Origin: an uncultured Collinsella sp. | GTDB lineage: Bacteria; Actinomycetota; Coriobacteriia; Coriobacteriales; Coriobacteriaceae | Direction of reading: 5' to 3' | Assembly (NCBI GenBank): GCA_902494765.1 | Contig: CABUUK010000013.1 | Coordinates: 1 to 40,492 of the forward strand | DNA length: 40,492 nt | Shown here: positions 1 through 7,656 of the stretch, piece by piece | Position numbering within the stretch: position 1 is the first letter of the stretch | How the letters are laid out: each line of letters starts with the position of its first letter | Program-made: the position numbers and the translations under genes | The notes under the pieces: generated by a model | Told to the model about the DNA's origin: nothing | What the model saw: only the letters and a program-made list of their open reading frames with translations | The model's database searches: none

Positions 1-36
1 GCCAAACGTTGGGACTGCGGACGATTTCTTGGACCG

Positions 37-258
37 TTACGCGGCCCTTCCCAGCGCGGAGCGGAACTCGGCCGGCGTACGGCCACCGAGCGCATCGCTA
101 TGCCTCTCCGTATTGTATCGGCCGATCCAGCCCCCGAGCTCCTCGATGAAGCAGGCGGGGGTCCAGTCCGACCAGTCCCTGCCGTGCCAGAACTCCTTCT
201 TGAGCAGGCCGAAGAAGCCCTCCATCGCCGCGTTGTCCGGGCTGCAGCCCTTGGCGGA
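37..258 (-). pseudogene. IS3-family transposase (OrfB), C-terminal remnant
   Basis: The minus strand reads SAKGCSPDNAAMEGFFGLLK and continues to a stop at the low-coordinate end. The block DNA-x(2)-E-x-FF-x(2)-LK-x-E is the region around the third catalytic acidic residue of IS3-family DDE transposases. Only about 74 residues remain. An in-frame TAG (259-261) lies directly upstream, and the first two catalytic Asp residues are absent, so this piece cannot be active. The sequence at 1-36, beyond the transposase stop, may hold the right end of the insertion sequence, but I could not define the terminal repeat. The family call is from recalled motifs. Confidence 0.8.
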
Positions 259-371
259 CTAGATTGGCTACACTGATGTGGACAGTTCCGGGAGGGGCGC
301 AAGAGACGGGAGGGCCGTGTACGCGTTCCTGCGCGAGGGCCGCGGGGAGGGGCTGCCTGGGTACGGCGCCT

Positions 372-458
372 GTCAACTCGGTCTACGTCTTTGATGACCG
401 GGTCGTACTCGATATCAAATTCACGGATGATGCCAAAACGGTCACCCGAGAGGAAATG
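372..458 (+). pseudogene. Probable serine-recombinase C-terminal tail remnant
   Basis: The plus strand encodes VNSVYVFDDRVVLDIKF followed by TDDAKTVTREEM. This resembles the short conserved tail at the C-terminus of many large serine recombinases of Firmicutes and Actinobacteria integrative elements, typically of the form V-x-S-V-Y-V-x-D-D-K-x-V-L-x-x-N-x-K-D-G-T-K-T. No upstream recombinase domain is present. The sequence at 262-371 is unrecognised. The frame continues into the antisense of the DUF523 gene without meaning. It is read as the edge of a lost or decayed element. The identification rests on pattern memory only. Confidence 0.45.
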
Positions 459-933
459 TTGGGTTCGAGTGCTGTGGACAATGTTCCAACATGCTGGGGT
501 CGAACTCGCTTGCCGGGATCACACGGTAGCCGTGGCGCAGGAGCAGGTCGACGAAAACACCGTTGCCCGCGGTGAGCGTACCGCTAAAGGTGCCGTCGTA
601 GATGTGACCCGCACCGCACGAGGGGCTGCGGTCCTGAAGGATGCACGCGACTATCTCTTCCGGTCCGCCTGCCTGCTCGCACATATCGAGCGCACGTTGG
701 GCACCCAGGCGAAATTTGCGATCAACCGAGATGCCCTCGCAGGTACGGACCTCGCCGTTCACAATCTCGGACGGCTTGCGCGGCGTGGGCAGGCCGCCAA
801 AGACCTCAGGGCACACCAAGAGGACCTCGGTCCCCGTGCGCTCGCAAGCCTCGATCAGCTCTCGATGATAGTTGTCGAGCCCGTTATACTTGCAGCTCTC
901 GCCCATTAAACAGGCGCTCACCACGATCTTCAT
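442..933 (-). CDS. DUF523 domain-containing protein
   Basis: The 163-residue product starts MKIVVSACLMGESCKYNG, the typical N-terminus of the DUF523 family, with further family blocks VCPEVFGGLPTPR and ILQDRSPSCG. Paired Cys residues (SACLMGESC and SPSCG) suggest metal or cluster binding; the biochemical role is unknown to me. The ATG at 933 is chosen because GAGAGGG sits 6 nt upstream; TTG (948) and ATG (939) starts are possible in the same frame. The last 15-20 residues (EHCPQHSNPTFPLG) run into the mobile-element junction and may not be ancestral. The gene follows the ftsH terminator on the same strand and probably has its own transcript. Confidence 0.85.
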   Translation of the reverse strand: MKIVVSACLMGESCKYNGLDNYHRELIEACERTGTEVLLVCPEVFGGLPTPRKPSEIVNGEVRTCEGISVDRKFRLGAQRALDMCEQAGGPEEIVACILQDRSPSCGAGHIYDGTFSGTLTAGNGVFVDLLLRHGYRVIPASEFDPSMLEHCPQHSNPTFPLG

Positions 934-950
934 TTCCATCCCTCTCAAGC

Positions 951-987
951 AAAACGCCCCATTTGAGAAAGCTGCTCAAATGGGGCG
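951..987 (-). terminator. Intrinsic terminator downstream of ftsH
   Basis: The arms CGCCCCATTTGAG (955-967) and CTCAAATGGGGCG (975-987) form a perfect 13-bp stem with a 7-nt loop. On the minus strand the stem is followed directly by TTTT. It lies 25 nt past the ftsH stop and just before the DUF523 gene. Confidence 0.9.
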
Positions 988-1014
988 TCGGCGTTTACTG
1001 GATCGGCCGCGGCG

Positions 1015-2922
1015 TTACTGCTGATTGGGCATCAGCGGATTCTCACGCGTGAGGAGGTTCATGAACTCCTCGCCCGTGATGGTCTCCTTCTTGTACAGAT
1101 AACGAGCCAGCTCATGGAGCTTGAACTTGTTCTCCTTGAGGATCTGCAGAGCGCGATCGTGCGCGTCCTCGATTAGCTTAGCGACAATCGCGTCCACACG
1201 CTCGGCCGTACCGGGGGCGCAGGTGAGCGACGTGTCCTGGTTGAGATACGCGTTCTGCACGGTACCGAGCGCCATCATGCCAAACTCGTCGGACATACCA
1301 AAGCGAGTCACCATATTGCGGGCGAGCTTGGTGGCCTGCTCGATATCGTTGGCGGCACCGGTCGTCATCTCGCCAAAGATGAGCTCCTCGGCCGCACGGC
1401 CGCCGCAGTAGACGGCGAGCTTGTCCAAGACCTCCTGGCGCGTCGTCAGGAAGCGCTCGTCCTCCTCGACCTGCATGGTATAACCAAGAGCACCGCTCGT
1501 GCGCGGCACGATGGTGATCTTCGTGACCGGCGCAGAGCCCTTCTGGCGAGCGGCAACGATGGCATGGCCGATCTCGTGATAAGAAACGACCTGCTTCTCG
1601 TGGTCGGACAGCACCGTGGACTTACGCTGTTGGCCAGCAATGACGACCTCCACCGACTCCTCGAAGTCGTCCTGGGTTGCACGCTTGCGACCCTCGCGAA
1701 CGGCGCGCAGGGCGCCCTCGTTGATGATATTGGCCAGGTCGGCGCCCGAGGCACCGGGCGTGGCACGGGCAATCGCGGTCAGATCGATCGGCGGCTCGGT
1801 CTTCACACTCTTGGCGTGGAGCTCGAGGATGTTCTTACGGCCGGTCAGATCGGGCAACTCGACGGGGATGCGGCGGTCAAAACGACCGGGGCGCAGTAGA
1901 GCGGGATCGAGACTGTCGGGGCGGTTGGTTGCGGCAAGGACAACGATACCCTTGTGGTTATCGAAACCATCCATCTCGGTCAGCAACTGATTGAGCGTCT
2001 GCTCGCGCTCGTCGTTGCCGCTAAAGCCGCCGCCATCGCGCTTCTTACCGATGGTATCGATCTCATCGATAAAGACGATACACGGGGCCTTTTCCTTGGC
2101 CTGCTTAAACAGGTCACGAACCTTTGCAGCGCCGCGACCAACAAACATCTCAACGAACTCAGAGCCCGAAATGCTAAAGAACGGAACACCGGCCTCGCCG
2201 GCAACAGCCTTGGCAAGCAGGGTCTTACCGGTACCCGGAGGGCCAACAAGGAGAGCACCGCGCGGCAGCTTGGCGCCGATCTCCTCGTAGCGCTGCGGCT
2301 TCTCCAGAAAGTCGACGACCTCCTTGAGAGACTCCTTGGCCTCTTCCTGGCCGGCGACGTCCTTAAAGGTCACGCCCACGTCCTTGGAGGCGATCACGCG
2401 CGCGCCGGACTTACCCAGTCCGCCGCCGCCAAAACCGCCGCCGCCAAAGTTCATCGACGGGCCGTCATCGCCCATAGCCTTCTTCATGCGGCGGTTGAGC
2501 CACCAACCGATGAGGAAGAAAATCGCCATGGGAAGAATGAGTGTGAGCAGGTAGTAGGTCATCAAACCCGAGTTTTTATCGGGAACGACCGACTCCAGCG
2601 AAGCGCCAGACTCAAGCACGCGATCGGTAAAGCCCGCGTCATTCGGCACACCGGTCGTCTTGTAGGCGATGTTCTCGTCCTCGCCCTTCTTGGTGTAATA
2701 AATCGAGTAATCGTCCGTGTTGTACTCGACCTTGTCGACGCTCTTCTTATCGAGCGCTTTGACAAACGTCGAGTAATCGGTCTTCGTAATCTGCTGCGTG
2801 TGACCGATGTTGGGGAACAGAACGGTCGAGAGCACGAGGTAGACGACGAAGGCGATGAGCACGTAGAGAATCATATTCCGTCTACGTTTGTTGTCATCCA
2901 TCTCCATCTGCTTGAACTCCAT
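1015..2922 (-). CDS. ftsH: ATP-dependent zinc metalloprotease FtsH
   Basis: Membrane-anchored AAA+ protease that extracts and degrades membrane and short-lived cytosolic proteins as a hexamer. In the 635-residue product, a first transmembrane segment lies at about 17-37, an extracytoplasmic domain follows, and a second segment lies at about 121-142. A glycine-rich linker is at 160-170. Walker A GPPGTGKT is at 227-234, Walker B CIVFIDEID at 281-289, and the second-region-of-homology arginines are in LRPGRFDRR near 343-351. The zinc site HEIGH is at 449-453. Length is normal for the family. The start is uncertain: the ATG at 2907 has GATGGAG about 9 nt upstream, whereas the ATG at 2922 has no clear ribosome site. 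A terminator follows the gene. Confidence 0.97.
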   Translation of the reverse strand: MEFKQMEMDDNKRRRNMILYVLIAFVVYLVLSTVLFPNIGHTQQITKTDYSTFVKALDKKSVDKVEYNTDDYSIYYTKKGEDENIAYKTTGVPNDAGFTDRVLESGASLESVVPDKNSGLMTYYLLTLILPMAIFFLIGWWLNRRMKKAMGDDGPSMNFGGGGFGGGGLGKSGARVIASKDVGVTFKDVAGQEEAKESLKEVVDFLEKPQRYEEIGAKLPRGALLVGPPGTGKTLLAKAVAGEAGVPFFSISGSEFVEMFVGRGAAKVRDLFKQAKEKAPCIVFIDEIDTIGKKRDGGGFSGNDEREQTLNQLLTEMDGFDNHKGIVVLAATNRPDSLDPALLRPGRFDRRIPVELPDLTGRKNILELHAKSVKTEPPIDLTAIARATPGASGADLANIINEGALRAVREGRKRATQDDFEESVEVVIAGQQRKSTVLSDHEKQVVSYHEIGHAIVAARQKGSAPVTKITIVPRTSGALGYTMQVEEDERFLTTRQEVLDKLAVYCGGRAAEELIFGEMTTGAANDIEQATKLARNMVTRFGMSDEFGMMALGTVQNAYLNQDTSLTCAPGTAERVDAIVAKLIEDAHDRALQILKENKFKLHELARYLYKKETITGEEFMNLLTRENPLMPNQQ

Positions 2923-2939
2923 CTACTGGGGTTGATAAT
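2912..2939 (+). promoter_or_regulatory. Candidate promoter for the cobO-like gene
   Basis: TTGAAC (2912-2917) and GATAAT (2934-2939) are separated by 16 nt, pointing toward the cobO-like reading frame. The -35 element overlaps the start of ftsH on the other strand. It is a moderate match to a sigma-70 promoter. Confidence 0.4.
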
Positions 2940-2999
2940 GCTTTCTAGAATACCCAACCCGGACGGCGATAAACCGACGCCGGGCACGAAAGGACAGAG

Positions 3000-3485
3000 A
3001 TGGCATCACTGTAAGTCGGCAAGGTTCAAATCTATACAGGCGACGGCAAGGGCAAGACGACGGCTGCGCTGGGGCTCGCGCTGCGCGCGACGGGCTACGG
3101 GCTCGACGTTCTTAGGCTGCAGTTTGCCAAGAAACTGCACTGCGCCGAACACGATGCCGCGCCGCGCCTGGGGCTGCGCATCGTACAAGCTGACCGCGAC
3201 ACGCCCGAGGCTTGCGCCGCACAGATCATGGAGCTCGCATGCGAGCAGATATCACAGGTCGACGTTCTGATTTTGGACGAACTCGGCGAGGCCATGCGCC
3301 GCGGCTTCGTGACACGCGAGGATGTCGAAGCGCTGATCGCGATAAAGCCCGCCACCACGGAACTCGTGCTCACCGGCCGCGGGCTGCTGCCGTTGGCCGA
3401 CCTCGCGGACTTAGTCACCGAAATGCGTCCCATCAAACACTACTTCGACGAAGGCCTCCTAGCCCGCCAAGGCATCGAATACTAA
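3000..3485 (+). pseudogene. cobO: Corrinoid adenosyltransferase (CobO/BtuR type) with in-frame stop at codon 5
   Basis: From codon 6 the frame reads VGKVQIYTGDGKGKTTAAL, the P-loop N-terminus of ATP:corrinoid adenosyltransferases, which attach the adenosyl group to cobalamin. It continues through VLILDELGEA (Walker B-like) to MRPIKHYFDEGLLARQGIEY. A normal initiation site precedes it: AAAGGA 6 nt before an ATG at 3000, which is in frame. Codon 5 (3012-3014) is TAA. One base change (AAA to TAA) would explain it. No ATG, GTG or TTG start lies between the stop and the P-loop. The next in-frame ATG (3228) would lose the nucleotide site. Without the stop the product would be about 161 residues, near normal. 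It could be a true null allele, a sequence error, or rescued by non-standard initiation. Confidence 0.8.
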
Positions 3486-3522
3486 TTGATTCGTTTTCCG
3501 CCAACACCTACAGCTCATAAGG

Positions 3523-3591
3523 AAGTTGCGGTGGAATAGTACTTGTTTGACGGTCCGCAAGGGCTTTTCAGGAACTATTTCACCGCAACTT
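3523..3591. repeat. Long inverted repeat between convergent genes
   Basis: The 23-nt arms AAGTTGCGGTGGAATAGTACTTG (3523-3545) and 3569-3591 are complementary at about 20 of 23 positions, with a 23-nt spacer. It sits between the 3' ends of the cobO-like gene and the MATE gene. No T-run follows either arm, so it is a poor classical terminator. It may be a dispersed palindromic repeat or a factor-independent transcription barrier. Confidence 0.6.
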
Positions 3592-3614
3592 ATCAGGGGT
3601 ATCTGACGGATGAG

Positions 3615-4964
3615 CTAGGCGGTGGCGCGACCTAGCCAGTTGCCGCTGTGGTGGTAGATGGTGAACATGGTTGCGGTGATGAGCCAGGTTACGGGGTAGA
3701 CCAGCAGTAGATGCTCGAGCGACGGATCGAAGGGCATGATCGCAAACACCCAAATCACTCTGAGTACGACGGTGCCAAAGATGGTGAGCATCATAGGCTG
3801 CAGACTCACGCCGGCGCCGCGGATGGAACCCGAGGCGTTCTCGATAATCGAGAAAATCGCATAGAACGGCGCAATGAAATGGAGGATGGTCGTGGTGTAC
3901 GCCGAAATCGAAGCATCGTCGACAAACAAACGCGACAGCGGGCCCGAGAACACCAGCAGCACGGCAGACAGGCCACCAATGAGCATAAACGACAGCACGA
4001 GCGACGTATGGTAGCCCTTGCGCATGCGCTCGTAGTTGCGCGCGCCAAAGTTCTGCGCCGAGAACGTAGTGATCGATACGCCGAGCGCCTCGGTCACCAT
4101 CCAGATAATGCCATCCAGGCGCCCAGATAGACCCCAAGCAGTCGTGACATCGGCGCCAAACGAATTAACCGACACCTGGATCAGCACGTTCGAGATCGAA
4201 TAGGCAGCCGATTGAAAACCGAGTGGCAGACCACACGAGATCATACTCTTGCAAATACCGCGATCGATGCCGAGCTTAGACAGCGAAAGACGCCATGCGC
4301 CCGGAGCGCGCATCATGCGCAACACGATCATCGTTGCATTGGAGCAAATGGTCAGCGCCACTGCGATGCCGCAGCCCAGCGCCTCCATATGCAACACAGC
4401 GACAAAGATGATATCCAGCACCACGTTAACCAGGCAGCCAGAGGCAATGATCACAGCGGGGCCGCGCGTGTCGCCCACGGCACGCAGCAGTGCGGTTCCC
4501 ATATTAAGCAGCAGTGCCGCAACCATCGCGGCAAAATAACAGCGAGCATAGGCCACGCCCTCGGCCAATAGTTCATGCGGCGTGTTCATAAGCACCAGCA
4601 TGGGCTCAACGAACACTATGCCAAGAATCGAGAAAACGATACCGCCCACCAGCGCGAGCGTCATGGCTGTATGGACCGAACGACTCAGTCGCTCATCATC
4701 GTGCTGACCAAAATACTGACCGGTAATGACCGCGCAGCCGGCGCCGACGCCAACGCAAAAGCCAATGCAGAGCTCGGTGAGCACCATCGTAGCTTGAATG
4801 CCACCTAGCGCGAGCTTGCCGCCAAACTGACCGACGATATAGGTACCGATAAGCGTGTAGGCCTGCTGAAAAAACGAACTAAAAAAGATGGGAACGCACG
4901 GCGAAAGCAGCTGCTGCCAAATAACACCCTGCGTTACATCGATAGCCGTAGATTTCTTAGCCAC
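3615..4964 (-). CDS. MATE-family efflux transporter
   Basis: Polytopic inner-membrane protein of about 449 residues with many hydrophobic segments, consistent with the 12 helices of the multidrug and toxin extrusion family, which export cationic compounds using an ion gradient. The N-terminal LSPCVPIFFSSFFQQAYTLI region and the repeated IVGQFGG/FGADVTTAWG elements in the two halves fit the family. The GTG at 4964 is chosen because GGGGAGG lies 4 nt upstream; an in-frame TTG at 4997 has no ribosome site. The substrate cannot be told from the sequence. The gene appears to be a single-gene unit, with a dyad upstream (5014-5033). Confidence 0.9.
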   Translation of the reverse strand: MAKKSTAIDVTQGVIWQQLLSPCVPIFFSSFFQQAYTLIGTYIVGQFGGKLALGGIQATMVLTELCIGFCVGVGAGCAVITGQYFGQHDDERLSRSVHTAMTLALVGGIVFSILGIVFVEPMLVLMNTPHELLAEGVAYARCYFAAMVAALLLNMGTALLRAVGDTRGPAVIIASGCLVNVVLDIIFVAVLHMEALGCGIAVALTICSNATMIVLRMMRAPGAWRLSLSKLGIDRGICKSMISCGLPLGFQSAAYSISNVLIQVSVNSFGADVTTAWGLSGRLDGIIWMVTEALGVSITTFSAQNFGARNYERMRKGYHTSLVLSFMLIGGLSAVLLVFSGPLSRLFVDDASISAYTTTILHFIAPFYAIFSIIENASGSIRGAGVSLQPMMLTIFGTVVLRVIWVFAIMPFDPSLEHLLLVYPVTWLITATMFTIYHHSGNWLGRATA

Positions 4965-5013
4965 ACGCCCTCCCCAAAAGCGTACGTCAACCGACAAAAC
5001 AGTAATTAAAGAC

Positions 5014-5033
5014 CTAAGCTAATAGCAGCTTAG
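5014..5033. promoter_or_regulatory. Dyad upstream of MATE gene (operator or weak terminator)
   Basis: CTAAGCT (5014-5020) and AGCTTAG (5027-5033) are perfect inverted repeats around AATAGC. On the minus strand the dyad is followed by GTCTTTAATT, so it might end the upstream methyltransferase transcript. The 7-6-7 layout also suits a repressor site for the MATE gene. The two readings cannot be separated here. Confidence 0.35.
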
Positions 5034-5089
5034 CACCGACCGACGTCGACCGAAACACCCCGAGTCAGAGCCCGGTGCAAACTATCTGC

Positions 5090-6004
5090 CTAGTGATACA
5101 GCCCCGGCTGGTAGTGATACTCGTTGCTCACGTGCGGGCACAGCTGCCAAAAGGCGACGGCGCTCGCCGCGGCCACGTTGAGCGAATCGACCCCGTGCGC
5201 CATCGGAATACGCACGGCTCGGTCGCAGCCCGCGATAGTCTTGGCGCCCAGGCCGGCACCCTCGGTGCCCATAAAGATCGCCAGGCGATCAACCTCCTGC
5301 AGCGCAGGATCGTCCAGCGAAACGGAGTCGTCCGTCAGTGCCATCGCAGCGCACGAAAAACCGGCTTCGTGCAGTGCCGCCAGGCCATCGTGCGGCCACA
5401 CACGAGCCTCGCTGCCAATACGCGTCCACGGCACCTGAAACACCGTGCCCATGCTCACGCGGGCCGAGCGACGGTACAGCGGGTCGCAGCACGTCGGACT
5501 GACCAAAATACCGTCGACATTGAGCGCGGCGGCCGAGCGGAAAATCGCACCCACGTTCGTGTGGTCGACAATACCCTCGAGCACGCACACGCGCACCGGG
5601 CGCTCCCCCGCCGCCTCAACGACGCCACCCAAGAACTCATCAACCGGAATCTGCCGCGGGCGACGAAACGCCGCGAGCGCACCGCGCGTCACGTTAAAGC
5701 CCGTCAGCTGCTCCATGAGTTCCATGGAGGCCACGAACACGGGAACCGGACCTGCGCCCTCGCGCACAACCAGGCGCTCAAACAGCGGCATCATCTGGTC
5801 GAGCCAGCGTTCGCCCAAAAGAAAGCTCACCGGCTCGTATCCGGCACGAACCGCACGCTCGATGACCTTGGCACTCTCAGCGATAAAAATGCCCTTCTGC
5901 GGCTCCAGCACGCAGCGAAGCTCACGCTCGGTCAGTCGCACGTAGGCATCGAGCCGCTCGTCCTCGAGCGAATCAATTCGCAGAACCTCAACGGCATCAG
6001 TCAT
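5090..6004 (-). CDS. TrmH/SpoU-family RNA 2'-O-methyltransferase
   Basis: Knotted SPOUT methyltransferase of about 304 residues that would use S-adenosylmethionine to methylate a ribose in rRNA or tRNA. The N-terminal part resembles a substrate-binding domain of this class. The three family motifs are clear: GIVDHTNVGAIFRSAAAL (motif 1, catalytic Asn and Arg), IFMGTEGAGL (motif 2) and VRIPMAHGVDSLNVAAASAV (motif 3). The ATG at 6004 gives the usual N-terminus (MTDAVEVLRI); an in-frame ATG at 6037 has no ribosome site, and the site for 6004 is also weak. The exact nucleotide target is unknown. Confidence 0.88.
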   Translation of the reverse strand: MTDAVEVLRIDSLEDERLDAYVRLTERELRCVLEPQKGIFIAESAKVIERAVRAGYEPVSFLLGERWLDQMMPLFERLVVREGAGPVPVFVASMELMEQLTGFNVTRGALAAFRRPRQIPVDEFLGGVVEAAGERPVRVCVLEGIVDHTNVGAIFRSAAALNVDGILVSPTCCDPLYRRSARVSMGTVFQVPWTRIGSEARVWPHDGLAALHEAGFSCAAMALTDDSVSLDDPALQEVDRLAIFMGTEGAGLGAKTIAGCDRAVRIPMAHGVDSLNVAAASAVAFWQLCPHVSNEYHYQPGLYH

Positions 6005-6043
6005 AGCAGCCAGCCCGCACCCTTCTTTACAGCACATCTATAC

Positions 6044-6069
6044 CAAACGAGGCGACGCTAAGCGCCGCC
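6044..6069 (-). terminator. Probable terminator downstream of folA
   Basis: On the minus strand GGCGGCGC-TTA-GCGTCGCC forms an 8-bp stem with one G-U pair and a 3-nt loop, followed by TCGTTTGG. The T-run is weak. It lies about 45 nt past the folA stop. Confidence 0.5.
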
Positions 6070-6113
6070 CCATGCATTCAATCAACACGATGATACCGTT
6101 CACGCCAGACGAT

Positions 6114-6632
6114 TTACGCCTCGATGCGACGATACGTCACGAACTCATAATTGACGCCCTCGTCACCCTCACCGGCGGCAATCGTCGCGACCCCGCTACG
6201 CTGCGCAATCTCCCACGCGGGATCGGCGTCCAAGTCGGGAAAATACGTGTCCACGACATGCACGCAGTGGTTATGAGTGACCTTGGCCTCCACGCAGTAC
6301 GGCAAAAACTGCCGATAGACATCGCCGCCACCGATCACCCAGGCAACGAGCTCATCGGCAACCGCAGAGAGCGCTTCGTCAACGCTATGCACCACGTCGA
6401 CGCCCTCGCGGGTAAAGCCTATATCGCGCGTAAGCACGATATTGCGGCGGTTCTTGAGAGGACGCCCGCCGGGAAAACTCAGCAGCGTCTTGCGTCCCAT
6501 GATAACCGGGCAGCCCTTGGTGCAGGCCACAAAATGGCGCATATCGGCGCGATTGGACACCACCATATCGCCCTCGCAGCCAATACCCCAGTCGTCACAC
6601 ACGGCGACGATGGCAGAAAGCTTACACGTCAT
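6114..6632 (-). CDS. folA: Dihydrofolate reductase
   Basis: Reduces dihydrofolate to tetrahydrofolate with NADPH, replacing the folate oxidised by ThyA, encoded directly upstream. Of about 172 residues. Visible blocks are AVCDDWGIGCEG, the active-site acid in NRADMRHF, PVIMGRKT for cofactor binding, RRNIVLTR, and VIGGGDVYRQFLP near the C-terminus. The usual Leu-Pro-Trp before the active-site acid is replaced by MVVSN, so it is a divergent member. The ATG at 6632 follows TAGGTGA by 6 nt; a GTG at 6641 directly after the thyA stop is also possible. Coupling to thyA is likely. Confidence 0.9.
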   Translation of the reverse strand: MTCKLSAIVAVCDDWGIGCEGDMVVSNRADMRHFVACTKGCPVIMGRKTLLSFPGGRPLKNRRNIVLTRDIGFTREGVDVVHSVDEALSAVADELVAWVIGGGDVYRQFLPYCVEAKVTHNHCVHVVDTYFPDLDADPAWEIAQRSGVATIAAGEGDEGVNYEFVTYRRIEA

Positions 6633-6641
6633 GCGCGTCAC

Positions 6642-7490
6642 CTACACCGCAATGGGGATGTTCTTGACCTGAGGGCCGTGCTCATAGCCCACGACGATCA
6701 GGTCATCGGTCGTAAACGCATAGAAGTCATGCACATCGGGGTTGAGCGTTACCTTGGGTGCCGCAAACTGCGGACGCTCGATAAGCTCGCGGACGATATC
6801 GACATGACGATCATAGATATGGGCGTCGGCGATCACGTGCAGCAGCTCACCGGGAATCATATCGACCGACTGCGCGACCATCATCAGCAAAATGGCGTAC
6901 TGGCACACGTTCCAGTTGTTCGCGGCTAAAATGTCCTGGCTGCGCTGGTTGAGAATCATGTTGAGCGTCGGCTTGTCGTCCTGAGGACGCTGCGTCACGT
7001 TATAGGTCACGCTATAGGCGCATGGATAAAGGTGCATCTCGGACAGATCGCTAAACACGTACGTATTGGTCATAATGCGGCGACTATACGGCGTGTGCTT
7101 AAGGTCGTACAGTACACGGTCCATCTGGTCGAAGTCGCCCTCGGCGTAATGGCTCTTCTGACCAATCTGATAGCCGTAGGCTTTACCGATGGAACCGGTC
7201 TCATCGGCCCACTCATCCCAGATATGGCTGTTGAGGTCATGCACGTTATTGGACTTCTTTTGATAGATCCACAGAATCTCGTCCATGGCAGACTTAAGCG
7301 CCGTACGGCGCAGGGTGAGCGCGGGGAACTCCCCGCGCAGATCATAGCGCGCCGTGACACCAAAGTTTTTAATGGTATAGGCAGGGGTGCCGTCCTCCCA
7401 CACCGGGCGGACCTTTTGGCCCTCGGTGGTGGTGCCATGGTCCAAGATATCGCGGCACATGGTTACAAACTGTTGATCAGCTTTGCTCAT
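6642..7490 (-). CDS. thyA: Thymidylate synthase (ThyA type)
   Basis: Methylates dUMP to dTMP using methylene-tetrahydrofolate, which it oxidises to dihydrofolate. Of 282 residues. The catalytic Cys lies in HLYPCAYSVTYNV, replacing the common PPCH form. The nucleotide-binding block is LNQRSQDILAANNWNVCQYA, and HVIADAHIYDRHVDIV closes the active site. The protein resembles the longer, divergent ThyA branch rather than the E. coli type. The ATG at 7490 has AGGAGGG 4 nt upstream; the frame stays open further but is not plausible as coding. It forms a two-gene unit with folA and is divergent from the DUF134-NifX gene. Confidence 0.93.
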   Translation of the reverse strand: MSKADQQFVTMCRDILDHGTTTEGQKVRPVWEDGTPAYTIKNFGVTARYDLRGEFPALTLRRTALKSAMDEILWIYQKKSNNVHDLNSHIWDEWADETGSIGKAYGYQIGQKSHYAEGDFDQMDRVLYDLKHTPYSRRIMTNTYVFSDLSEMHLYPCAYSVTYNVTQRPQDDKPTLNMILNQRSQDILAANNWNVCQYAILLMMVAQSVDMIPGELLHVIADAHIYDRHVDIVRELIERPQFAAPKVTLNPDVHDFYAFTTDDLIVVGYEHGPQVKNIPIAV

Positions 7491-7524
7491 TGACCCTCCT
7501 GTCAGTCGCCTACAAGCGAGATTC

Positions 7525-7530
7525 ATTGTA
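7525..7530 (-). promoter_or_regulatory. Candidate -10 element for thyA
   Basis: The minus strand reads TACAAT about 35 nt upstream of the thyA start. No convincing -35 hexamer is seen at the expected distance, so it may depend on an activator or be fortuitous. Confidence 0.3.
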
Positions 7531-7573
7531 GCCCAGGCGCACGCGGCCCCACAGCCCAAACATAAGCCCTCAT

Positions 7574-7593
7574 TTTCTGACATATGCCAGAAA
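7574..7593. promoter_or_regulatory. Palindromic candidate operator O1
   Basis: TTTCTGACAT-ATGCCAGAAA is a 20-bp palindrome with one mismatched pair. Its core, TGACATATGCCA, is one base from the perfect core of the second site. It lies just upstream of the -35 element of the DUF134-NifX gene and between it and thyA. Confidence 0.65.
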
Positions 7594-7597
7594 TTCC

Positions 7598-7625
7598 TTG
7601 CGCAAATCCGCACGTTCGCTATTCT
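7598..7625 (+). promoter_or_regulatory. Candidate promoter of DUF134-NifX gene, between two operators
   Basis: TTGCGC (7598-7603) and TATTCT (7620-7625) are 16 nt apart. The promoter is bracketed by the two palindromes, as expected for repression by a dimer binding both. Confidence 0.5.
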
Positions 7626-7630
7626 ATTGT

Positions 7631-7642
7631 TGACATATGTCA
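7631..7642. promoter_or_regulatory. Palindromic candidate operator O2
   Basis: TGACATATGTCA is a perfect 12-bp palindrome that would overlap the transcription start. Its centre is 53 bp from the centre of O1, about five helical turns, so both sites would face the same side of the DNA. Confidence 0.65.
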
Positions 7643-7656
7643 GATTTGGAGAGTGT

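Noticed and set aside
98..376. 92-codon minus-strand open frame over the mobile remnants
   Set aside because: It is out of frame with the transposase piece and shows no protein family pattern.
2941..2999. Cobalamin riboswitch before the cobO-like gene
   Set aside because: The leader is about 50 nt, too short, and has no B12-box-like sequence.
3228..3485. An 85-residue gene starting at the internal ATG of the cobO-like frame
   Set aside because: It is the C-terminal half of the adenosyltransferase without its P-loop and has no proper ribosome site.
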